Part shown: positions 23,285-35,250 of the stretch, in pieces
Layout of the letters: every line of letters begins with the position of its first letter
How positions within the stretch are numbered: position 1 is the first letter of the stretch
DNA from: Zhengitettix transpicula
Lineage: Eukaryota; Arthropoda; Insecta; Orthoptera; Tetrigidae
Length of the DNA: 64,000 nucleotides
Assembly (NCBI GenBank): GCA_037074705.1
Contig: CM073590.1
Span: 46,226,395-46,290,394, forward strand
Direction of reading: 5' to 3'
Position numbers and translations under genes: made by a program
The notes under the pieces: generated by a model
Database searches by the model: none
Told to the model about the DNA's origin: nothing
The model's input: the letters and a program-made list of their open reading frames with translations, nothing else

Positions 23285-25970
23285 GAAAACAGAGAACTGT
23301 TAATCGAACAATTGTGTAGTTTAACATTGACTTTTATTTCATTATAATTAAGAATAGATTTCAACAATATAATAATGACAACATGTGTTAGTTACTTTTA
23401 TAAATGACAATCTTGAAATTGTTTATTCTATTTTTAGCTCACAATCCAAAATTATTTTTACAATTCACGATACACCAACTCCTTTTATTATTTTCATACA
23501 GTTCAGTAAGTAATTATTGATATCGCCAGTTCTCGAATACAAAGATAAATGGAATCAAATTGTAATTGTTTTTTATTTCAACAGCAACTGCAAATTGTAT
23601 TGTGTTATCCGAATTCAACTTCAATATCAATTATTTTGCAATTCGCTGGTCCATGTTTAGTATCAGCCTAGTCCCATTAAGATTCAGAACAAATTTAAGC
23701 TAATACTAAATGGAAGAGCGAATAAATTTTCATGAGATATAGCTTGTCGTAAAACCGGTATCATAATAAAATTAATATTAATAAAATAAAGCTATAACCT
23801 CATTCAACCATCCGCCATATACTTTTGACAATTACGGTTTATTATCAATTTAGACTAAATACTTTTACGTTTAAAAAAATATCTCAATTCATCTAAAATT
23901 ATTACAAGAATTTATGTTATCAATTGATAATAATTGCGATCATAACTACGAGTTCTATTGAAAAAGTATGAAAAATAATTCCCCTTTTACTGGAAGTATT
24001 TATAGTTTTTGTATTTGTAAAATAATTTTTACAATCTACTAAAATCGCAATGTACGTTCCAAGGCTTTTTAGATGAGAAATTAAAAGGAATATTTTAAGA
24101 TCGTTCCACAGAATTTTATTTGGTCGAACACAAATTTTATTGATATATTATTTGCATAGGTGACTTTCCGGATTGCACAAGACCTATAAAAATAATTCTG
24201 TACGCACGAATATTTAATAACGGATTGACGTCAACAATTTTCAAAATAAATTCGATAATTTCATGAAATCATTAAATGTCGGGTTCATTGCAAACAACTT
24301 GGCACTGAACTGAGAAATAAATAATTTTGTTTTCAGTTTTTGTCCGGTAGAAATCCACGAACCGAAAAGCCAATCGTAAATCATTTCTGACGGGAACTTA
24401 CGATGGGATGAACTTACGTAATGAAGGACTTTCAAGTTAATTTCGTGCCGTCGTTTCTCTATTCAATGATTGCAGCACGTGAATACTTTTACAGAAATAA
24501 ACATGTGTTTGAGAGCTGAGGATTTTCTTCTCGATTTACAACAATTTTTTAACTACAGAAACTAGCGAGGATTGTTAATAATGTAGTAGGACTCGTTTCA
24601 ATGTTAATATTATCAGGTACGTACATTTTCTTAAAATCAGACAATGTAACACCCGGCCAACACTAACCAAATATTAAATCGACCTGTTTCAATAAATTTT
24701 AAACCGAAAATTTAAACTCAATAATTCTATGTCCGATCACCAGGAAAGCAATTATTTGTAAAATTTTCTGAAAACCTTATCCCACTCTGAGAATAATTAA
24801 TTAATGGAAATAAATTGAGTATTCATTGACATATTCCATTTCAGCCGAATGTATCATTGAAAGAAAAAACTATATTTCTGAAAATGAATAAAAACTCTTC
24901 TCCTACGATCCAGAATGTTTAGAAGTCATTAAAACTGACATTGATTTTCTGGGTTCAGTTTAACTCATGAAAGAAGGATATTGTAGCATAAATATTATAA
25001 ATGATACAACCCTTTTTTAACAGTCACATATAATTTTTAATTTTAACGTTAATTACATTAAAATGTATCAAGATTAAAATCCAGGAATTTTCAGTTATAT
25101 TAAACCATTAAAATTCATCTTATAAATTTAATAAATAAATTTATGTATTCCAACTGATTCGAAGTTATGATTCGTTTGAAATTTACTATTGTTTACAAAT
25201 AGAACGTTCATGTTCTGTTATCTAGCATTAAAATACTTTATATGTAACTGTTAAAAAGGATTGTATCATTTATAATATTTATATTAAAATAATAGTCATT
25301 TAACGGATATTTACACCAGTATATTTTAGCTTTTAATATTTCGATAACTTTCACTTATGTGACCTTATTTTGTCTCTTATAACTACAATTTTACTTGTAC
25401 GCCAAATAGCTATCGAGACAAAGGTTCAACAACTGAAATACTGTATGACATTTAATTCAAAAATTTGAAGTAATCAACTACCGAGGATATTTCTTCGGTT
25501 TATGGTTTTGTAACACAACTTATATACATGATATATAACATTGCATGATACATAAAAAATCCTTTATTACAGAAAACTCATTTTTACATACTTTTTGGTA
25601 ACATTATTATCAATAATTCATATTCTTTCAGAAAGTATCTGAATTGCCTAATGTTTCTATGGAGACTAGAATGTGATGCTGCTGCCTTCAGAAACCTGAA
25701 AAATAAATTTCATTAAAAGTCTTCAACAAATACTTCCTTAAAACTGGTAAAACAAGTTATATTTTATTTATTTTTTGAGTAAATGGTCGTACATGATCGA
25801 AAAATAAACCTTCAAAAATGTTCTGGCTAATTATAATATATTTATAAGGAATGAAATAATAATACTTACCAATAGTTAAAAATAGCTTTCCAGGCTTCCA
25901 TATTAAGATTAATTAATTATTTTTTATATTGATTTATTTACAATCGCATCAGTTATATTAGCGACTAATT
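23285..25970. other. AT-rich non-coding DNA
   Basis: No supported feature in about 2.7 kb. A frame at 24241-24435 (minus) has no recognisable domain. A TTATTTTTCAG acceptor-like site near 25700 (minus) leads to a frame that closes quickly. Confidence 0.35.
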
Positions 25971-25974
25971 AAGG

Positions 25975-26119
25975 GATTTCATTTTGCCTTTTCGGGGACC
26001 TCATTGGATGAGAGTTTATCTTACGCGTAAAAAAAAAACATCCATGCTCTCTCCGGAATTCAAATCCGGGACCTCTGAGATGCGAGACAGTCACGCCGAC
26101 GACTACACCTCAGGAGGTT
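25975..26119 (-). mobile_element. tRNA-derived SINE fragment
   Basis: Minus strand: A box region GGTGTAGTCGTCGG (26109-26096) and B box region GGTCCCGGATTTGAATTCC (within 26073-26053), with about 23 bases between them, as in tRNA genes and SINE heads. The TCTCGCATCTCAGAGGTCCC stretch corresponds to the anticodon-arm part of common arthropod SINEs. The cloverleaf is not intact, and a T-run and unrelated body follow (ATGGATG, ten T, ACGCG). It is best read as an old SINE, not a functional tRNA. Confidence 0.65.
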
Positions 26120-26475
26120 GGCTAATTAATTTTATTTAGTTAACTTCCTGTAAATTTATTTAATTAAAAGTTTGAGATTATATTTTGTATTGTAACATTC
26201 CAGTAGGTAATCTCTGAATATTAAATTAACACTTTATATAGATATACCAAGACGTAAGGTTCGATATAATCTTGAATAGGAAACTGAACTCAATTTGGAT
26301 AAGAAATAAGAATTTGCGATCGAGATGATGCCAACGATCTCTCCCTAAATCAAACGGAATGTTATACTCTACACACTGTGCTTGATATTATTCACGTAGC
26401 TCGTATTTGCATATGCCACCGATGCACAATTTAAAAAAATTATGCGTTGTATGTAAGAGGCGTAATATTTATAAT
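26120..26475. other. AT-rich non-coding DNA
   Basis: Nothing supported. Confidence 0.35.
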
Positions 26476-26476
26476 T

Positions 26477-26600
<124 letters not shown>

Positions 26601-26604
26601 CGTA

Positions 26605-26876
26605 TATTCTCCCGCTATCGGAAGGGCGTGGGACAAGTACACAATGCCCGACCCACCCGATGCAGGTTTTTCTAAGGTTTTCCCTGCATTTCTTTAGGCG
26701 AATGCCGGGTAGGATCCTTAAAATATAGCCCGGGAGCCCTAGTTAACCCTTGGCTACCTTCCTGTACCCTTCCGCATCCCCCCCTTTCAAATCCCTTCCT
26801 ATGCTATTAAAGGGGAGTTGCCCAATGTGGATCACCCTCAAGTAGCCTGTTGCCCTAAAAAAAAATTTTAAAAAAA
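26605..26876 (+). mobile_element. Poly(A) retroposon, 270-bp 5'-truncated copy
   Basis: It starts at CTCCCGCTATCGGAAGGGCG just after the TA microsatellite and ends in an A-run. Landmarks are ACAAGTACACAATGCCCGAC, GCGAATGCCGGGTAGGATCC, AGCCCGGGAGCCCTAGTTAA, CTTCCGCATCCCCCC, CTATTAAAGGGGAGTTGCCC and TAGCCTGTTGCCCTAAAA. It is nearly identical to 45873-46150 and to the 3' parts of the copies at 59-60.7 kb. Confidence 0.85.
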
Positions 26877-28550
26877 TGTATGTATGTTCCTATTCACACG
26901 TAAACCATTCATCCGATTGCGATGAAACATTGTTGAGTTGTGCGCACGCACGCGAAGATTTCTCTCGACCTTTCAAAGCGTTAGACAGCTCCCAAAGGGT
27001 GAACGGGGGTGAAATTTAAAAACATTGCGCAACGGCCATAGCGTCGTATAAAACGTTTCCGGGGTCGAATAATTTGATAGTGTCATTATAGAATTTTTAA
27101 GTGTATCATTTCAACTGCAAAAGGCAAGGGACGAAAGAACTACTATCGAGCTGGTGATGGTGGAAGGGGTTTACATAAAAATATAATGGATAAGAGACCG
27201 ATAATAGTGTCGATTCCTGGGTTATAGGAGTCGCTGATTTTAAATCTCGCATTAATCTTGGTGGTTGATGAATTTTATGTTCCCCTTCGTGGAGGTGCAC
27301 ACGGTTGATAAAGGGTTTCCCGTAGTATTTTTGACCCTCTTAAGTTGCAGGATAATTTTTTTTATGTTCTTAGGGTACGAGCTATATTTTGGTCTCTATT
27401 TAGTTAATGGTTGTATTTATTAACTCCTTTAAGGTACCGGATGTAGTTTTACACTTTATGAAATTATAGACGTTTATTCACTGTTTTAATTCGTCGTGAT
27501 ATTTTAGACACTTTTATTTTATGTAGTAGGAGAGTTTCCGAATAACGTCAGTAATCGTCGTGCTTTTTTTGGGTTACATGATGAGGGGTTAGGTCGGGGA
27601 GGGGAATGTAAATCGGTAAATGTTTCTAAGATTTGCGCTATTGATGCTGGTTAAATTAAATGTTTGCCAAGAGTTTAGTGTCGAATTAATTCCTACTCCG
27701 GTTTAATTTCAATAAATACCAGGGAAACGTCGACACTCAGCTAGTTCTTTGTTTATAAAATTCTTCGTGTCCGCCCTCATTTCTATTCTCTTATAAATAA
27801 TAGCTTCAGTTTAATTATTTCAGAATAGCGTATCGGTTAAAGCTTCGGTCACGCCTTTTCTAATACAAGTTAAAGCCCAAAAATGTACGAATTTTAGTAT
27901 TTACCTAATTAACATACGACTTTCACATGAGACTTTCGCTAGTATTTATTAATTCTCTAATTATTTCATTTTCTTAAAAATTAATAAATTATTCAAAAAG
28001 TAAAAATACTCCCCAAAAACATTAGACATCACCAACATAAACGGAAATAAAAAAAAGCAAATAGATAAAGTTATGGTATATGAAATATATGAAACATACA
28101 GAAATGAGAGGGCAGAGTCTATTTCTGACAATATTTTAGTACAAGCCATGAAATGTTAATTAATGCATAATTCAAGAGAAATATTAATGTGAAACTGAGT
28201 TCAAACTTTTTAAATACGAGAAAATAGTGAATAAGAAGAGACGTCATTTCCAAAATATATAAGATGCAAATGATAATGTATGTGATACATATCAAGAACT
28301 GGAACAGCGATATGAATATCGGTGCATCTTGGTACAAAATAAATTTAATATACTTAGAAAACGCATTAAACGAAGCGAAATATTGCTACATACCTAAAGA
28401 ATGATAAGTACAGAATGGAAAAAATTAAATTTACTACACACTGACCAATCGGAAACTCAAGGTGCCCTTAAGGCCAAATTAGGGCTACCAATGAATATAT
28501 TAACAATTTTGAACATTGCAATTCAGTTAAAAAGATTTATAATATACCAA
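26877..28550. other. Non-coding; possible transposon remnant 26880-27060
   Basis: 26880-27060 begins GTATGTATGTTCCTATTCAC with AAACCATTCATCCGATTGCG and resembles the opening of Helitron-like or related elements in layout only. The rest is AT-rich. Frames at 27106-27300 and 27961-28337 (minus) have no recognisable domain. Confidence 0.3.
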
Positions 28551-28559
28551 CGTATATAG

Positions 28560-29395
28560 TTTCATGATGTGTTTATTCAATGCACTGAAAATATCGTCAT
28601 CAATACTACAGGAGTCTGAATCGCCATGGTTTAATGGAAACGTTAAATTGAACCATTGGACCAGAGGATATATTTTAAGTGGAACGTTAGGAAGAAATTG
28701 ATAAGGTAATTACAATAAGTTCCAGGTTGAAATAGACTTAACAAATATAAAGAAAATATCGGCGATTAATACAGTCAGATAATAAGCAATTTGAAATATC
28801 GAAAGAACCACAGAATGGAAATGCTTTACAGGAAAACAGAGGAAAATCACACAGATAAAATTACATCATTCAAAATTATCCTCATTTAACAAGACAACGA
28901 ATGGAAAAGAGCAGGAAAACAATTAAATCCTAGTGAAACAATAAAAATCGAAGAGAATATGTAGAGATTTGTAAAACTATATGAATATGAGCAATATTCC
29001 TATAGTTAAATTGATGAGAGAACATACGGTATAATGACAATAAACGTCAAGGTGTCTAAGAGATGGTGACAGACAACGTCGTATTTACTGTACTAAAACA
29101 AGCAGTAAATCTCTTGGGCATGAAGGATAATCAACAGACTGCCTGGACCTTGAGGTAAAAAATACCATTAAACGACTTATAAAAACATACCTACAATTCC
29201 TGAATAAAATTAAAGGTCCATTAAGGTGGAGTAAGGCATCTGTAACACTTCTTCACGAAAAAGTGAATTAAATAACAATTCTGTTCTCAAAGGACCGTAG
29301 CGTATTCCCAAGTTTAGTAAAAATTCAGATAGAAAGATCCGTGGAATAAAACCAGCTAAGACTCGATGTGTATATATAATAAGACACAAGAAATT
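28560..29395 (+). pseudogene. Probable LINE reverse transcriptase fossil
   Basis: Around 29070-29340 broken frames read LKQAVNLLGMKDN..., then W.KASVTLLHEK.N, matching the order of RTE/Jockey-group RT domains (K.MKN.KAPG.D, then W..A.I.LLHKKGD). Stops and frameshifts are frequent and the catalytic FADD box was not found. The upstream part is A-rich on the plus strand, as LINE coding strands often are. The call rests on short motifs. Confidence 0.4.
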
Positions 29396-29413
29396 AATGT
29401 CGTTTATACTCGA

Positions 29414-29531
29414 TTTTTTTAGGGTAACAGGCTACATGAGGGTAATCCACATAGTGGCAACTCCCCTTTAATAGCGTAGTAAGGGATTTGAAAGGGGGGA
29501 TGCGGAAGCGTAGAGGAAGGTAGCCAAGGGT
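29414..29531 (-). repeat. 5'-truncated poly(A) retroposon fragment
   Basis: Minus-strand 3' end of the dispersed family: ACCCTTGGCTACCTTCCTCT, CATCCCCCCTTTCAAATCCC, TTAAAGGGGAGTTGCCACTA, ACCCTCATGTAGCCTGTTAC, CCT then an A-run. It sits just 3' of the LINE fossil. Confidence 0.75.
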
Positions 29532-29534
29532 TCG

Positions 29535-30285
29535 TAATTTCACTCATAAAATTAAGGAAACCCTTCGACTACGCTGCGACAGAGTGAGCGTATTTTAACT
29601 AAATTTTCGTCGCAAACCTCAATGATATGTTTCTGGGGAAGGTTATTTAATGACTGAAGTCAATATAAGAATAAATTACAAATGACTCACATTGGGATGA
29701 AATTCTGTAATATTCAAGTAAAACAAACCCTTAGAACTAAAGAGGGGGCTATTTGACCAGTACTGGCTCAGAAAATGCGCAATTGCACACAGGATGCAAG
29801 TTGCACGACCAGCCATGTAGGAACAAAAATAGATTTCACTGTGTGAGAATCAGAACTAAACGTACGGACGTAGTGAAACGAATAAGAATACAATAAGGGA
29901 TCTTGAAGATGAGAATGGCACATCGAATAGGGAATGACATAATAATAATAAATAAGTTTGGTAAAAACCGTAAGATAATCGAGGTTACCCCCTGAGATAT
30001 AGCTTGAAATACCTCATAGGAATATTATCATCTTGAATAGAACTGATTTATACGTATATGATAGTACCTGAATATGAAAACTAAGGAAAGCCATTTGACT
30101 ATGTGAATCCAAGTTTTATCGATAATTTTATGTTTTTTCAGGGAATAAAATTGCAACTTTTCAATGTAGTAATATCGTGCACTATTTTACAGGACACCAA
30201 GTAACATGTATTTATAACTGAAAATGTTATAGAATCCTGATTGGTCGATTTCTTTACAATTGCAGACGTTTTGAAAGATGATCAC
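29535..30285. other. Non-coding DNA
   Basis: No supported feature. Confidence 0.35.
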
Positions 30286-30289
30286 ACTG

Positions 30290-30700
30290 CGCTTAAGAGG
30301 GTAGTCATAAAATTACGCGACCCAACAAAGTAACTTTAGCTCCCAACTTAGTCTCCTTTTAGCACGATACACTTTCCCCAGCGATGTTCAATAGCTTCGA
30401 TTCACTTTTTAAAGTGAGAACCACCAAGCTCCTTAAAATAGGCATCAACCCGCAGATTCCACTTTATTATTTTATGCAAATCTTTCACCACCAAGCCATT
30501 GTAAACAGAAAATAGTATGATGTAGCTAAATCTGGCGAAGAGGGTATGAAAGTATGTTGTGAAGCACAATAAATCGTAAATCGTTAGACTAATGAATTGA
30601 AAAACATACTTTTTACAGAAGAAGTGGAACGCAAAGTTTTGCTGAAAGTAATGTCCCGGAAACATCAATAGTAGATCCAAAGAAAAGGAAGTATCATGAT
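30290..30700 (-). pseudogene. Mariner transposase C-terminal fossil
   Basis: Minus-strand frames give PSSPDLATSYYFLF (about 30549-30499) and then, in another frame, VDAYFKELGGSHFKK, a stop, IEAIEHRWGKCIVLKGD and a stop. These are the mariner motif PPYSPDLAPSDYFLF and the C-terminal block AYFEEL..S.F..GI..LE.RW.KCI.L.GDYVE. Upstream, YFQQNFAFH corresponds to the .HQDNAPAH box. The third catalytic Asp (APSD) is Tyr here and the second is also lost, with frameshifts, so it cannot be active. Typical mariner transposases have about 345 residues; only the last 100 or so can be traced. Confidence 0.8.
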
Positions 30701-30704
30701 GCCC

Positions 30705-31205
30705 AATTTATCGACGATACTAAAAGTATACCTGGAATATAGAAGTATTTAAGTGATAGATTAATGCAACGTCGACGTGAATGGAGATATTTAATAATGA
30801 TAATTTAACAAAATATCACAACAAGTGAAATTTACATGAAAGATAGATCAATTTCACGTAAGTGGTTTGCTTCAGATGGGTTATATTTTATTCTTTTTAT
30901 ATTTCTCCGTAGATGTCTGTGGACTGTTTCCGAATATCTGGTACTTAAATTTAACACATGCTTATCACTTCTTTGATAACTTTAAAAATTTTACTGCAAC
31001 ACTAGCCATTAGAGACACGTAACGTATTAATAGTGATAATTGAAGTAAATAGTCGACACAAATACAATTGTTACCCGAATTCTGTACCCCATTTTCTACT
31101 GAAAACGGAGCCCATCCTTTATCACAAATACCTAATCGTGGGCTAACACTCGATTCTATTACTTCAAGTTACATGTTCGTGGTTACTAACGTGTATACTC
31201 AGTCA
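30705..31205. other. Non-coding DNA
   Basis: AT-rich up to about 31050. The GC-elevated stretch 31050-31205 probably belongs to the same element or gene as the open frame at 31212-31442. Confidence 0.3.
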
Positions 31206-31211
31206 GAAAGG

Positions 31212-31442
31212 TCAGAACTTACCAGTAGACGTAAAACCCGCATTCCGTAGAACGTAATTGAGATGGAATGCCACGTTCTTCCCGTCTTCCTCGAACAGAT
31301 CAAGGTAAGGGATATACGACACAGTGAAAGTGGTGACACTAGGGCTGAATGGAGAATGGACACACGGGATTAGCTTTCTACGGCGCAGATCACACAGGCG
31401 TGCCGGACGCCGACCAAATGCTAATGCGATCTCAGGACATGA
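31212..31442 (-). CDS. 76-codon open frame without ATG, possible exon
   Basis: The minus strand is open from TCA at 31442 to TGA at 31212. Its C-terminal half reads SPSVTTFTVSYIPYLDLFEE, then DGKNVAFHLNYVLRNAGF, a well-mixed protein-like composition. A TTCTCCATTCAG sequence (about 31357-31346) and a consensus donor TG/GTAAGTT (about 31219) would frame the central part as an exon. No ATG starts the frame, so it is either an internal exon or a remnant of a transposon reading frame. I do not recognise the family. The opposite-strand frame 31349-31546 is treated as its shadow. Confidence 0.4.
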   Translation of the reverse strand, partial: SCPEIALAFGRRPARLCDLRRRKLIPCVHSPFSPSVTTFTVSYIPYLDLFEEDGKNVAFHLNYVLRNAGFTSTGKF

Positions 31443-31559
31443 CTAAAACACGAGATTTCTGCGGGTTAAGGCACTACAAGTTACGATTTCTACAGCAACT
31501 ATACCCGGAAAGGTCTCGATCTTTCAACACAAATATGATGCGTTGAGTTAGGATTTTTT

Positions 31560-32180
31560 TTCAGTTATCGCCGGAGGTAGTTTATTTACAGTGCAAAATA
31601 AAAAAAAAATATCTTAGATATGTTATTTACGATGGACATAATTTGAAGAATATAGCTCATTAGTATTGAGTAATAATTAATTTTTTCATCCATCATTTGA
31701 ATATTTTCCAATCAAAACTATGGTTAAAAGATAACTATGTTTGGTCAACTCACTTTATTAAATTTTATTGATATTATAAATGCGACTCATAATTTAAAGT
31801 TCTATCTAAAACTATGTTTTATTATGATTCAAAAATGTAGCTTTTTTATTCATATTTCTTAATTGGAAATTTCGTTCAAAATCCATCTAACTTAAAATAT
31901 TGCCTTATAATAAAATATTATTATTTTCTCTCATTACGGCTATTGAAGGGATGTAAGATGTACTGAATATATTCATCTACTTAAATTTAATATCTAATAA
32001 TAAAATTATAGAAGAAGTTTTGAAATGATTTAATTTAAATGTGGGATATTCCAATTATTCTTAAATTTAATTTTCGCTTTATACAATTTTCTTTATTTTT
32101 ATATTTTTGAATTTTACTAGAACTGAAGAGATTAAAATTTATGAACGTAACGGTGTGTGCTTACTAAAAAGTTAATTGTA
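31560..32180. other. AT-rich non-coding DNA
   Basis: Nothing supported. Confidence 0.35.
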
Positions 32181-32182
32181 AA

Positions 32183-32920
32183 TCTATATAATAAAAAAGA
32201 ATGTATATTTGTATGTATGTATATATTTACTTTAATTTCTATACAGATTGAAACAAAAATTGGTACACATATTCTTAAAAACACTATAAACGGTACTGCT
32301 GGGGTGAGAAACCCCTAGGATAAAAGTGGAAAAATTTAATAATTTAAATATTTGATAATTTTGTGTTAAATTACTGCGCGCCAAGAGAACGGTGACGTCA
32401 CAGCACACGCGAGAGAGACGTTACTACTGGACGGTACTGCGCAACAACAAAACATAATGAAATAAAGCAGAATGATTTTTAATTGAATAAAAAGTAGAAT
32501 TATATCCAGCAATGATAATAAAAAACAATACGAAATACTTAACGTTCCTTGCGGAAAATGTAAGCTTATTTTCGTGCCATATTAGTGACTTCAATATGGC
32601 GACCATTTGTCTACATTGTGAATCTAGCTAAAAATTTTAGTCTTTCGTTATGTCTGAAGGCTGAGGGACAATTATTTCCCGCAATACTCATGGAGTATAT
32701 TTAAAAAAAAAAATTCTAAGGTATGCTTGTTGGGATTGATGCAATAAAATTCAGTGTATTTTATAGCTGTTCAATTAATGCACAATCTTTCGAAGGTATG
32801 TATGGAACAAGGAACATTAGGTTTACGTTAAATCACTTCTTTAATAAAGATTAATATAGAATTAAATAGTTTTCGGGTTTATATAAATAAGTACACGGGC
32901 AACGCCGGGAACTCTCCTAG
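32183..32920 (+). mobile_element. Non-autonomous Helitron-like element, intact ends
   Basis: 738 bp starting TCTATATAATAAAAAAG and ending GGGCAACGCCGGGAACTCTC then CTAG. It lies between an A and a T, as expected of Helitron insertion, and has no terminal inverted repeats. A GC-rich hairpin-forming stretch lies about 10 bases before CTAG. The interior matches 9513-10206. The last 90 bases match the minus-strand element at 62767 onward (TAAATCACTTCTT, GTTTATATAAATAA). There is no RepHel coding sequence, so it must have moved with outside help. Confidence 0.65.
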
Positions 32921-32924
32921 TTTT

Positions 32925-35245
32925 ATATATTTAAATGTAATTTTCAATCCATTCTCTTACTAAACTTGTTTGTCACTCAATTGGTCACACATAATATGAT
33001 TGATTTATTCATATGTCAGTTAATACTTAAATTAATCATTTATCTATTTCAAAATGTATTTGTTCTTCATTTAATCAATTTATAAATAGTCCTGATCTTT
33101 CTTTATCCATCAGCAGCAATTACTGAAGCACAGGAATCATGATCCGTATTCAGCCACTCTAAACTAAGGACGTGCTTATGACAAGACAGTAATTTAATAT
33201 ACTGCTTCTATTCTCAAAATGCAAATTAAAAGTCCTGTATACGTCGGGATGCTTAGAAAAAAAATTATCTTCCGTATATGTTTGTATTTATCATTTATTT
33301 TTCAAGCGATTTATGGGAAACTACAGAAAGTTTCCAGTTTTACCACAGGCAAGTTAAAAATACTTTATTTTCATTTTATACAAAATTCATTTACGATGAC
33401 GATATAAACGTCAAACGCATCGAGCACTTATTTCATAAGTTTGCAAAGATATTTGAGGCTAACGTACATTAAAAAGTAATGGAAGCCCCTTACGAATCAT
33501 GTTAGATTCTGAAGTAAATGAAATTGAGATTCTGCCAATCAGGTCGTTTCACACATTCAGAAATTTAGTCGTAACAGCACTTAGGCATCATTAATCCGGT
33601 ATAAACCTATATAATAGTCCCTCAAAATATAATGCAACTTAAAAACAAATAATTTAATTCTGTGTCATTGTAATGAAATTTGTTAAACAGTTAAAGAGAT
33701 CCTCGATAGGACTATGTAAATACTTGTAGTATACTAATAGTTATCTGTTGTATTCGAGTCTTGTATTTTTGTTGAATTATACTGTCGTTTTGTTTTCTTC
33801 TTTTCATGACCGACGTGACTTGACGCAAGAGGTAATGTTGAAGCTCATGCTGCATGGAAACCACAAGTAACAGATTATAAGAGTTTAGTGAACATTTAAA
33901 TTAGGTTCAGTGTTTAATATTTTTTAGGATGAATTGTTAATGGCAATGTAAACAGTTTTGTGTGACACTTATGTGCTAGTACTTAAATTCATTAGGAAAT
34001 AAGAGTGCAGAACTACAATGTTAATTTCATCTACATGCATAATTTTGTATTTTTTGACGTATCCTAGTTACTCTTTTGACGACTAATTGACAAAAAAATT
34101 AACATCTTCTGCTATCGACATGATAATACAATACAGTAGGATAATGAAGTGAAGCAGGTTTCATAGTAATTTGACATGATCAACGAAATTCTCGGAATAA
34201 CACGTCATGCTGATAATAAAACACTATAAAAATGCCATTTATGACTGATCTAAGAAGCCTTGTTGCCAGCGTGCCGAAGCAATTAACTACATACTTGGAG
34301 AAAAGGTTACGTCTATAAGGGACAAGTTGGATGATAAATATACAGGAAAAGGGTAGACTCGCTGTGCCGTTATCGTTTTTCTTGTAGTTAACATGCATGC
34401 AAAACAGATTCATTAAAAACTTAGCTACCTTGTTCTCCCTTTCAAATACTTCCGTATACTATTAACGAATTTTTTTGTTGCTTTATAGAGCTTTTATAGG
34501 AAATTTTTAAAGTTTCATGGACATGAATTTACTGAGTTAATAAATTGTATTCAAACCTTTTTATTTCCCTAATTATTAATAATATTTACCGTTATATTAA
34601 ATTGGATATTAGCTCTTAGCATCTTGTGCCATTGAATAAATGATACATGTTTCGTTATATGTCAAATGTTATGTATATGACTGAAGAATTTTACGTTGTG
34701 ATTTATCATTATTTTTTAAAACCACAATTGAGGTTAAATATTAAATAGTCAATAAAAACCGCATTTTTTTTTACATTATAATTCTGCTAGCAGCAAATTC
34801 GCTAATCTAATTTGGAGAGGTCCCAAGCCAACGAAATTCTTCGAGGAAACTGACCTTTATTGTCAAGTATCATTCCAAGAGATGTTTCATTAACTAACAA
34901 GGCTGATGAATGAAAAGAATCTCTTTGTTAAATTCCAAAAATAACAGCGAGGAGGTGTAGTGACTGGACCTTGCAGCTCTTTAGGTGGCAGAAGACCGCT
35001 AACACTCAACACGGAGTACATGGTGTCATATTTGAATTGATAATCAAATTATACTAAAAGGACGTGCCGAAACGTTTCCGGTAAGAAGTAGACTAAAAAT
35101 CTAAGAGGCATCGATTTATTGAGGGACAGATTTGTGATTGAGCATTCCTCAGCGTTCACAATCGGACAAATTCTTCCGAGACCAACTCACGAATAATTTG
35201 TATTATTTAATTAATATTTTGCAGATAGCTGCGATGTTCTTACCT
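32925..35245. other. AT-rich non-coding DNA
   Basis: No supported gene. About 33770-33960 and 54520-54680 share ATGGAARCCACAAGTA and a similar T-rich context and may be copies of one old repeat. Frames at 33219-33472 and 34180-34413 show no domain. Confidence 0.35.
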
Positions 35246-35250
35246 GCTCA

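Noticed and set aside
25600..25700. Minus-strand exon after a TTATTTTTCAG acceptor
   Set aside because: One frame closes after nine codons and the other is AT-rich without protein-like composition; no donor or partner exon.
26045..26119. Functional tRNA gene
   Set aside because: A and B boxes are present on the minus strand, but acceptor and anticodon stems do not pair and there is an attached non-tRNA tail, so a SINE is the better reading.
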